A stretch of DNA of 13,722 nucleotides from assembly GCA_937983635.1 (NCBI GenBank), contig CALJZR010000040.1, positions 1-13,722 of the forward strand, in the 5' to 3' direction. Of this stretch, positions 6,859 through 11,348 are shown piece by piece. Under the pieces are notes generated by a model, which was given only the letters and a program-made list of their open reading frames with translations, made no database searches and had not been told where the DNA came from. The first letter of the stretch is position 1. Each line of letters opens with the position of its first letter. Origin of the DNA: an uncultured bacterium (GTDB lineage: Bacteria > Patescibacteriota > Patescibacteriia > Patescibacteriales > UBA12465). The translations under genes and the position numbers were made by a program.

Positions 6859-7242
6859 ATGAGTAAAAAAATTGTAAAAAATTTATTAGCCTTAGCGATG
6901 CTTTCCTTCCTCGCATTACCTTTAGTGACCTTTGCCCAAAGCAATTTGGATGTGGGAATGAACGAAATCGAAAACGGCTTCGCTGACAACGGTCTCGGTA
7001 ATACTGACCCGAGAACGACGGTTGCGAGATTAATTAACGTCGCTATGCTCTTCTTGGGCATTATCGCGGTTGTTATCGTTTTACTTGGCGGTTTCAAATG
7101 GATGACTGCAGCCGGTAACGAAGACAAGGTAGGCGAAGCGAAGAAATTAATGGGCGCCGGTGTCATCGGTTTAGTAATCGTGCTGTCTGCTTGGGGTGTC
7201 GCCAACTTCATCTTAAGCAAATTAATCACAGCCACCAACTAG
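6859..7242 (+). CDS. T4SS pilin-like protein 1, candidate major subunit
   Basis: A 127-residue member of the T4SS-pilin-like (TrbC/VirB2-related, Mbov_0395-like) family. A signal peptide (KKIVKNLLALAMLSFLALP) probably ends after TFA (residue 26). A short external segment (QSNLDVGMNEIENGFADNG) precedes two transmembrane helices at about 56-78 and 98-122. The connecting cytoplasmic loop carries the family signature GGFKWMTAAGNEDKVGEAKK (77-96), and helix 2 reads GVIGLVIVLSAWGVANF. VirB2-type pilins are held in the inner membrane as two-helix hairpins and then extracted into a pilus filament; that this protein polymerises is inferred from family only. It is first in a six-gene array. It alone has a strong SD and is followed by a stable hairpin in the 117-nt gap, so it is the best candidate for the most abundant subunit. 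Confidence 0.88.
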   Translation: MSKKIVKNLLALAMLSFLALPLVTFAQSNLDVGMNEIENGFADNGLGNTDPRTTVARLINVAMLFLGIIAVVIVLLGGFKWMTAAGNEDKVGEAKKLMGAGVIGLVIVLSAWGVANFILSKLITATN

Positions 7243-7270
7243 TAATTTCTAGAATCGATTTTGGAAAAGA

Positions 7271-7331
7271 GTGGCCCTTGCCTAGCAGGGGCCACCGCCC
7301 TGGATATCAGTAATACTGGTTTCCAGAGCGG
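7271..7331 (+). promoter_or_regulatory. GC-rich RNA hairpins between pilin genes 1 and 2
   Basis: Hairpin A: GTGGCCCTTGC (7271-7281) pairs with GCAGGGGCCAC (7285-7295), 11 pairs with one G-U, 3-nt loop. Hairpin B: CGCCCTGG (7296-7303) pairs with CCAGAGCG (7323-7330) with one C-A mismatch. No U-run follows either, so these are not standard terminators. They lie in the only long gap of the array (7243-7359) and may protect the 3' end of the first cistron, direct RNA processing or lower downstream expression. Confidence 0.7.
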
Positions 7332-7359
7332 TGCCAAACCAAGACAAAAAAATAACTTT

Positions 7360-7752
7360 ATGCTTTACCCAAAATTCGTCAGAAGCGTATCTTTCTTTAT
7401 TATAACCAGCTTTTTAATGGCCGGTTTTTTTAGTGCTTTTCCCGTATTGGCTGAAGACTACGGCCTTAACGACAGTGCTGGGGTTGTCACCGCTTACCAA
7501 AGTCAAATAAGTAATCCCGACGACAATTTTCTTAGTACTAAATTAGGCACCATTATCGGAATCGTGCTCTCTTTTGTGGGTGTAATTTTCTTAATCTTAA
7601 TGATTTTTGCCGGCTTAACTTGGATGACCGCTCAAGGCAATCAAGAAAAAGTAGGAAAAGCTAAAGACTTAATGATTAATGCTGTTATCGGTTTGATTAT
7701 TGTCATGGCCGCCTATGCCATCACCGCTTTTGTCGGTGATCGCCTTATCTAA
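7360..7752 (+). CDS. T4SS pilin-like protein 2
   Basis: A 130-residue protein starting at ATG 7360. The frame is open upstream to a TTG at 7261, but that extension runs through the GC-rich hairpins and would put 33 hydrophilic residues before the signal peptide, so the internal ATG is chosen. The signal peptide (FVRSVSFFIITSFLMAGFF) is likely cleaved after VLA (residue 31). The external segment EDYGLNDSAGVVTAYQSQ is followed by helices at about 61-86 and 107-127. The loop signature is FAGLTWMTAQGNQEKVGKAK and helix 2 reads AVIGLIIVMAAYAITAF. The start lacks an SD (ATAACTTT precedes it) and lies 117 nt from pilin gene 1; pilin gene 3 begins 4 nt after the stop. The end of the gene shares a 38-nt near-repeat with pilin gene 3. 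Family assignment is firm; its role as a minor subunit is inference. Confidence 0.86.
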   Translation: MLYPKFVRSVSFFIITSFLMAGFFSAFPVLAEDYGLNDSAGVVTAYQSQISNPDDNFLSTKLGTIIGIVLSFVGVIFLILMIFAGLTWMTAQGNQEKVGKAKDLMINAVIGLIIVMAAYAITAFVGDRLI

Positions 7753-8118
7753 TAGTATGTTCAACTTTCAGACAGGCCTTTTATTTCTCATAGCAACTGT
7801 CTTTGGCAGCTTTTTAATGGTAACTAACGTTAGTGCTCAAGGTTCTTATAATTTTGCCAGCTCTAGCGGCCTTGCTCATACCAGTCAGCAGGCAGGCTAC
7901 GACATCAGCGACCAGACTCAAACCCCAGAGGCCTACATTTCCCGAATAATCACCATCATTCTTTCCGTCTTAGGGGTGGTCTTTTTAGGCTTCATAATTT
8001 ATGGCGGTATAACCTGGATGATTGCCCAAGGTAATGAAGAAAAAGTTAGTAAAGCAAAAGAATTAATCACCGAAGCTATTATCGGCTTAATTATTGTCAT
8101 CACCGCCTATGCCATCAC
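7687..8118 (+). repeat. 38-nt near-repeat shared by pilin genes 2 and 3
   Basis: Positions 7687-7724 and 8081-8118 match at 34 of 38 bases, including an exact 16-mer CCGCCTATGCCATCAC. Both encode the second helix (IGLIIV..AYAIT). This fits recent duplication or conversion and is a potential site for recombination that would delete or add a pilin gene. Confidence 0.75.
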
Positions 8119-8161
8119 TTATTTTATCTTAAAACTTACCAGCGGCTCCTTGCTCCAGTAA
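7757..8161 (+). CDS. T4SS pilin-like protein 3
   Basis: A 134-residue protein. The ATG at 7757, 4 nt after the previous stop, is chosen over in-frame codons further upstream (around 7700), because those lie inside pilin gene 2 and would add a non-signal leader. The signal peptide (GLLFLIATVFGSFLMVTNVSA) probably ends after VSA (residue 27). The longest external segment among pilins 1-3 follows, rich in Ser, Gln and Gly (QGSYNFASSSGLAHTSQQAG). Helices lie at about 62-85 and 106-127. The loop signature is YGGITWMIAQGNEEKVSKAK and helix 2 is IIGLIIVITAYAITYFIL. There is no SD at the start, so translation probably depends on termination of the preceding gene. It is closest to pilin 2 in the second helix at DNA level, suggesting a fairly recent duplication or gene conversion. 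Confidence 0.87.
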   Translation: MFNFQTGLLFLIATVFGSFLMVTNVSAQGSYNFASSSGLAHTSQQAGYDISDQTQTPEAYISRIITIILSVLGVVFLGFIIYGGITWMIAQGNEEKVSKAKELITEAIIGLIIVITAYAITYFILKLTSGSLLQ

Positions 8162-8165
8162 TATC

Positions 8166-8567
8166 ATGAAAAAAGCGATTAAAATTTATCTTAGTATTTT
8201 TACTCTCGGTCTTTTATTATTGCCGGTGGCGATAGATGCTCAAAATAATAAGCCTAATCTAAAAGATGCTTTTGATAACGCCACGGACAGCCCCTTGCAA
8301 ACAGTGGCAGGTTCACAAGGAGCTGGTTATCTGGCTAGTGTCGGGATTGAAACTTTGGCCGGGCAGGTAATTACCGCGATCACGTCTTTGCTAGGGATAA
8401 TCTTTGTACTTCTGACGATTTATGGCGGTTTTCTTTATATGAATGCCCGTGGCAATGAAGAACAAACCAAAAAAGCCAAAGCGATTATTACTCAAGCCTT
8501 AATCGGTTTAGTAATTATCTTAGCCGCCTACGCTATTTCTTACTTTATTCTCAAATTTTTAATCTAA
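8166..8567 (+). CDS. T4SS pilin-like protein 4
   Basis: A 133-residue protein 4 nt after pilin gene 3. The signal peptide (KKAIKIYLSIFTLGLLLLPV) is probably cleaved after IDA (residue 25). A longer external region of about 40 residues, partly amphipathic (LKDAFDNATDSPLQTVAGSQ), precedes helices at about 66-88 and 109-131. The loop signature departs from the others: YGGFLYMNARGNEEQTKKAK has Tyr for the near-invariant Trp and Asn for Thr, with RGNEE retained. Helix 2 is LIGLVIILAAYAISYFILKF. No SD is visible (TAATATC precedes the ATG), so translation may be coupled or begin without an SD. The altered loop suggests a distinct position in the assembly or relaxed constraint; I cannot tell which. 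Confidence 0.86.
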   Translation: MKKAIKIYLSIFTLGLLLLPVAIDAQNNKPNLKDAFDNATDSPLQTVAGSQGAGYLASVGIETLAGQVITAITSLLGIIFVLLTIYGGFLYMNARGNEEQTKKAKAIITQALIGLVIILAAYAISYFILKFLI

Positions 8568-8578
8568 GCACTCTTCTT

Positions 8579-9004
8579 ATGAAGCCAAAGAACATCAAAC
8601 CAATTATTACCTTATTACTTTTAACGGCTATCATGGTTCTCCCTTATCTAGTGTTTGCCCAAGGAAACACCATTAACCCCGAATCAAGCGCCAACCCCCT
8701 TACCATGTTAAAAAATATTGCAGCTGGGGAAGCGGGACCATATGATAGCACCACCGACCAAAACTCCCTGCCTATTATTCTCGGCTTTGTTATTAACGGC
8801 GCTCTTAGCCTGCTCGGCGTTATCTTTATCATCCTAATGGTCTTAGCCGGCTATAACTGGATGACCGCTTCTGGCAATGAACAGAGAATCGACGAGGCAA
8901 AAGATACAATTAAACGGGCCATTATTGGTTTAGTTATTACTCTTGGTTCCTGGGCAATTTGGAATTTCTTAGTCGCTAACTTAATTAATAAACTTTCAGC
9001 TTAA
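8579..9004 (+). CDS. T4SS pilin-like protein 5
   Basis: A 141-residue protein 11 nt after pilin gene 4. The signal peptide (NIKPIITLLLLTAIMVLPYL) probably ends after VFA (residue 27). The external segment of about 38 residues contains NPESSANPLTMLKNIAAGEA, a short amphipathic stretch also seen in pilins 4 and 6 as a hydrophobic/Ala-Gly run. Helices lie at about 66-91 and 113-136. The loop signature is LAGYNWMTASGNEQRIDEAK, and helix 2 differs from pilins 2-4 with GLVITLGSWAIWNFLVANL, resembling the SAWGVANF of pilin 1. IKRAIIGL is shared with pilin 6, so pilins 5 and 6 look like a sister pair. No SD precedes the ATG (CACTCTTCTT). Confidence 0.87.
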   Translation: MKPKNIKPIITLLLLTAIMVLPYLVFAQGNTINPESSANPLTMLKNIAAGEAGPYDSTTDQNSLPIILGFVINGALSLLGVIFIILMVLAGYNWMTASGNEQRIDEAKDTIKRAIIGLVITLGSWAIWNFLVANLINKLSA

Positions 9005-9007
9005 TAT

Positions 9008-9448
9008 ATGAACACTCTTAAAAAGATATTATTTAGTGTTCTTTGCTCTTGTTTACTAGTACTTCCGACCCTATCGGCTCAGGCGACTACCACCACCAGC
9101 ACTCTTAATAACACTATTACGGGACCCGCTGATATCATGCTGGCGAACAGTGGTTTAAGTAGCTTTTCCTTAGGCTCAGTGATTGCTTTTGTTATTCAGG
9201 CCGCTCTAAGTCTTCTCGGCATTATCTTCTTAGTCATTATTGTCTTTGCCGGCTATCGCTGGATGACGGCGGCTGGCAACGAAGAGGCTATTAAGAAATC
9301 ACAGGAAGCGATTAAACGGGCCATCATCGGTCTCATTATTGTCCTGATGGCCTATGCTATTACCTACTTTGTCTTTAAACAGTTGCCTTTTAATGGTGGT
9401 ACAACTACGACAACAACGCCTCCCCCTGGTGGCGGTTCTACTCCCTAA
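9008..9448 (+). CDS. T4SS pilin-like protein 6 with Thr-rich segments
   Basis: A 146-residue protein, last of the array, starting 3 nt after pilin gene 5. The signal peptide (KKILFSVLCSCLLVLPTLSA) probably ends near residue 24. The mature N-terminus is Thr-rich (QATTTTSTLNNTITG). Helices lie at about 57-82 and 104-124. The loop signature is FAGYRWMTAAGNEEAIKKSQ, and helix 2 is IIGLIIVLMAYAITYFVF. Unlike its paralogues it ends in a low-complexity tail, GGTTTTTTPPPGGGSTP (130-146). With both termini outside, the two Thr/Pro-rich segments would be exposed and could be O-glycosylated or act as a flexible linker; this is inference. The tail suggests a terminal or adaptor subunit. There is no SD at the start. 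A strong terminator follows 16 nt after the stop. Confidence 0.87.
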   Translation: MNTLKKILFSVLCSCLLVLPTLSAQATTTTSTLNNTITGPADIMLANSGLSSFSLGSVIAFVIQAALSLLGIIFLVIIVFAGYRWMTAAGNEEAIKKSQEAIKRAIIGLIIVLMAYAITYFVFKQLPFNGGTTTTTTPPPGGGSTP

Positions 9449-9463
9449 AAATAAACTAAAAAG

Positions 9464-9498
9464 AAAAAGAGCCGGTCTGATAAAGACTGGCTCTTTTT
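9464..9498. terminator. Bidirectional terminator of the pilin array
   Basis: AAAAAGAGCCGGTCT (9464-9478) pairs with AGACTGGCTCTTTTT (9484-9498): 15 pairs including one G-U, 5-nt loop. The A-run on one side and T-run on the other let it serve both the pilin array and the convergent minus-strand gene ending at 9517. Confidence 0.93.
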
Positions 9499-9516
9499 GC
9501 AAAGAACGATTTAATA

Positions 9517-10410
9517 CTATTTGAGATTTCTGGCCATTGGCCGGCGGACATCTACTTCTTGCCATACCGCCCAATGCAACATTTCCCCGAACACGTTATG
9601 AGTATCGTTGGAAATTTTGAAATTATACGTAGCGATAACCTCACCGTAGGCTTTCACCTGGCAGGTGTAATCGCCTGGGATAAAATATTCTCCAGCGATC
9701 ATACCTGGATTTAAGGTAAATGCCTTTAGTTCTATTTTGCTACTTCTTTCGAAGATAACAAAATTGTAGATAGTATATTTAGAAAGATTCATCACCTTTC
9801 CAAAATACCCTTTAACCGGATCAGCCACCACCGGCGCGGCATTTTTTTTATCCAAAGCCATCTGCTGGGTAGCGGCCTTAAAGTCGAGGTCTAATTCTTG
9901 GCTCTCCACCACATTTGAATTAGTGCGAAGTTTGACTTCGCGGTTGCTCAACTCCTGAGGAGTCTCCTGGGTAATTGCCTCCGAAATTGAGACGTCCATC
10001 AGAGCATCCCTGTCAGCCTCTAACTTTTTAATACGCTTTGCTAAAGCATCACGCTTGGGAGTTAGTCCAGCGACAAGCTGGTTTTGGCTGCTGGCCTCTG
10101 CCTTCATATCGGCCAGGCGACGAAGAACACTTGTCCTTTGCTTGCGCCAAGAATCAAGCGTGGGCAAGGAAGCGTTCCCCTGTATTATCAGGGAATCCAA
10201 ACGGACGCGCTCGCGATGCCACATAGTGGAATCTGGTAGGATTGATTCGCGAGCAATCTGCCCATTGATAGAAGCAAGCTGTCCGCGCAGTTGAGAAATT
10301 TCTCTCTCAATTTTCTGGGCGGCCTTGAGCTGCTGTTTGGTTTGAGCGTTAACGCCCGTGGTGATTGCCATAAAAATGGCGAAAATTACGAAAAAAATCT
10401 GTGTTTTCAT
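9517..10410 (-). CDS. Secreted coiled-coil protein of unknown family
   Basis: A 297-residue predicted exported protein. The signal peptide (KTQIFFVIFAIFMAITTG) is probably cleaved after VNA (residue 22). Residues about 25-56 and 85-140 are Gln/Lys/Glu-rich heptad-like coiled coil (KIEREISQLRGQLASINGQ; RDALAKRIKKLEADRDALM). A polar linker follows, then a C-terminal region (about 198-297) with beta-type alternation: GYFGKVMNLSKYTIYNFVIF, FIPGDYTCQVKAYGEVIATY, ending HWAVWQEVDVRRPMARN. I do not recognise the family; the C-terminal part could be a small beta-sandwich binding module. By eye the gene is richer in G+C than its neighbours, and its A-rich, SD-less start (CCAACATAAC before ATG) and NAQ-type signal end recall Bacteroidota genes, so transfer is possible but unproven. 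It has its own strong promoter and a stem-loop in its leader. It is monocistronic as far as visible. Confidence 0.8.
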   Translation of the reverse strand: MKTQIFFVIFAIFMAITTGVNAQTKQQLKAAQKIEREISQLRGQLASINGQIARESILPDSTMWHRERVRLDSLIIQGNASLPTLDSWRKQRTSVLRRLADMKAEASSQNQLVAGLTPKRDALAKRIKKLEADRDALMDVSISEAITQETPQELSNREVKLRTNSNVVESQELDLDFKAATQQMALDKKNAAPVVADPVKGYFGKVMNLSKYTIYNFVIFERSSKIELKAFTLNPGMIAGEYFIPGDYTCQVKAYGEVIATYNFKISNDTHNVFGEMLHWAVWQEVDVRRPMARNLK

Positions 10411-10456
10411 GTTATGTTGGTTTAGATTGTGAATGTACTTATTTGCCTATTCTTCG

Positions 10457-10477
10457 CTAAGATTTTTATAATCTTAG
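10457..10477 (-). promoter_or_regulatory. Stem-loop in the leader of the coiled-coil gene
   Basis: An 8-bp perfect stem, CTAAGATT (10457-10464) and AATCTTAG (10470-10477), with a 5-nt loop, lies just inside the predicted leader (start near 10484) of the minus-strand gene, 47 nt before its ATG. It could stabilise the mRNA 5' end or bind a regulator; without a U-run it is not a terminator. Confidence 0.55.
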
Positions 10478-10490
10478 TTTAGAACTCTCT

Positions 10491-10519
10491 AGTATAGCAT
10501 TTTTTTATATATATGTCAA
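10491..10519 (-). promoter_or_regulatory. Strong sigma70-type promoter for the coiled-coil gene
   Basis: Minus strand: consensus -35 TTGACA (10519-10514), 17-nt spacer, TGC extended element and -10 TATACT (10496-10491). The spacer is an A/T tract. The predicted start is near 10484, giving a leader of about 74 nt. It is the best match to consensus in the window. Confidence 0.8.
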
Positions 10520-10522
10520 TAA

Positions 10523-10541
10523 CTTATCCCCAGCTTATCCC
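10523..10541. repeat. Tandem CTTATCCC direct repeat, candidate operator
   Basis: CTTATCCC occurs at 10523-10530 and 10534-10541, start to start 11 nt, about one helical turn. It fills the space between the -35 boxes of two divergent promoters (10514-10519 minus, 10542-10547 plus), a position where a regulator bound as a tandem dimer could act on both. Confidence 0.5.
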
Positions 10542-10570
10542 TTGACGAGAAAAGCGAGACATGATATAAA
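10542..10570 (+). promoter_or_regulatory. Sigma70-type promoter for the 3D-domain gene
   Basis: -35 TTGACG (10542-10547), 17-nt spacer, TG at 10562-10563 and -10 TATAAA (10565-10570). The predicted start near 10577 gives a leader of about 72 nt that contains a terminator-like hairpin. Confidence 0.75.
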
Positions 10571-10580
10571 GGTAGGTCGC

Positions 10581-10624
10581 AAAAATCCCTGCTTGTCATT
10601 TGATTAATACTGTAGGGATTTTTT
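10581..10624 (+). terminator. Leader terminator/attenuator, or end of a tiny RNA
   Basis: AAAAATCCCT (10581-10590) pairs perfectly with AGGGATTTTT (10614-10623); the T-run reaches 10624 and the loop is 23 nt. It begins about 4 nt after the predicted transcription start and ends 24 nt before the 3D-domain ATG. It could prematurely end transcription, leaving an RNA of about 48 nt. The large loop weakens it as a constitutive terminator and leaves room for an anti-terminating ligand, protein or RNA. Confidence 0.55.
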
Positions 10625-10648
10625 ATTTGATAAATAAGTCACGCTAAT

Positions 10649-11275
10649 ATGAAAAAAATCAAAATCAGCGAGGACCTTGTGCCTCTTAGTAGCCAGCAGC
10701 GAATGGTCTTAAGCTTGATCATCGCTTGCATCTTTCAATTTGTCTTCTTTTTTACCCCGGTGCTAGCCGCTGAAGCGGTGGCCCAAGATCAAGGGACAAT
10801 TAAAATGGATTCAACTAGTAAAAGTCAGGCCGATCCTATCGTGGCCGCTTTAATTGAACAGGCTCAAGCAAAAACAGAGACAGATAATTTAAATATAAAT
10901 TCTGAAGAAATAGTGGGAACAGAGGAAGCTTCATTAAATGAAGCTGCGCCGCAAGTAAAGGTTATTCGTACCAGTACCCACACCATGACTGCCTATAACT
11001 CCGACCCCGCCCAGACTGACAGCACCCCCTGTATCACTGCTAACGGCTTTGACGTCTGCGCTCACGGCGAAGAGGACACCATCGCTGCTAACTTTCTTAA
11101 ATTCGGCACTAAAGTCAGGATTCCGGAATTATATGGCGACCGCATCTTCGTGGTCCGCGACCGGATGAATAAAAGATATACTGATCGCGTCGATATTTGG
11201 ATGAAAGAAAAAACTGATGCTCGTAAATTCGGCGTCAAAGTTGCCAAGATTGAAGTAGTCGAAGTAATTGAATAA
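10649..11275 (+). CDS. Secreted 3D-domain protein, putative peptidoglycan hydrolase
   Basis: A 208-residue exported protein. An unusually long n-region (about 19 residues) precedes the hydrophobic stretch MVLSLIIACIFQFVFFF, with likely cleavage near VLA/A (residue 40). A low-complexity acidic linker (about 42-105) leads to a C-terminal 3D domain (about 108-208). The domain shows TMTAYNSD, the FGTKVRIPELYGDRIFVVRD segment and DRMNKRYTDRVDIWM. Three aspartates fit the name: Asp124, Asp171 and Asp182. Cys128 and Cys137 could form a disulfide. The 3D fold is the double-psi beta-barrel shared with MltA lytic transglycosylases and the ends of Rpf/YuiC/YocH-type proteins, so cleavage of wall glycan strands is the likely role. 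No LysM or other wall-binding module is present; the linker may span the wall. No SD precedes the ATG. Its promoter, upstream repeat and leader hairpin suggest tight control. Confidence 0.87.
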   Translation: MKKIKISEDLVPLSSQQRMVLSLIIACIFQFVFFFTPVLAAEAVAQDQGTIKMDSTSKSQADPIVAALIEQAQAKTETDNLNINSEEIVGTEEASLNEAAPQVKVIRTSTHTMTAYNSDPAQTDSTPCITANGFDVCAHGEEDTIAANFLKFGTKVRIPELYGDRIFVVRDRMNKRYTDRVDIWMKEKTDARKFGVKVAKIEVVEVIE

Positions 11276-11295
11276 GATAATTTTCAAAATATATA

Positions 11296-11331
11296 AAAAC
11301 ACCCGTGCTGAGGAATCAGAACGGGTGTTTT
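11296..11331. terminator. Bidirectional terminator between the 3D-domain and PEP synthase genes
   Basis: AAAACACCCGT (11296-11306) pairs with ACGGGTGTTTT (11321-11331), 11 pairs. Inside, after a G-A mismatch, CTGA (11308-11311) pairs with TCAG (11316-11319) around a GGAA tetraloop. It ends 17 nt before the stop of the convergent minus-strand gene. Confidence 0.92.
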
Positions 11332-11348
11332 GTTTTTCTAAAAGTAAT

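Noticed and set aside
7271..7295. Intrinsic terminator after pilin gene 1
   Set aside because: The hairpin is strong but is followed by CGCCCTGG, not a T-run, and the next pilin gene has no promoter I can identify in the gap.
7261..7359. Longer reading of pilin gene 2 from the TTG at 7261
   Set aside because: The extra 33 residues are hydrophilic, pass through a GC-rich RNA hairpin and would bury the signal peptide; ATG 7360 gives the same N-terminal layout as the paralogues.
7700..7756. Longer reading of pilin gene 3 starting near 7700
   Set aside because: The extension lies inside pilin gene 2 and precedes a normal signal peptide that starts at ATG 7757.
10524..10532. DnaA-box-like TTATCCCCA (possible replication origin signal)
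   Set aside because: It has one mismatch to TTATCCACA, there is no cluster of further boxes, and no dnaA or dnaN gene is nearby; it is better explained as part of the CTTATCCC direct repeat.
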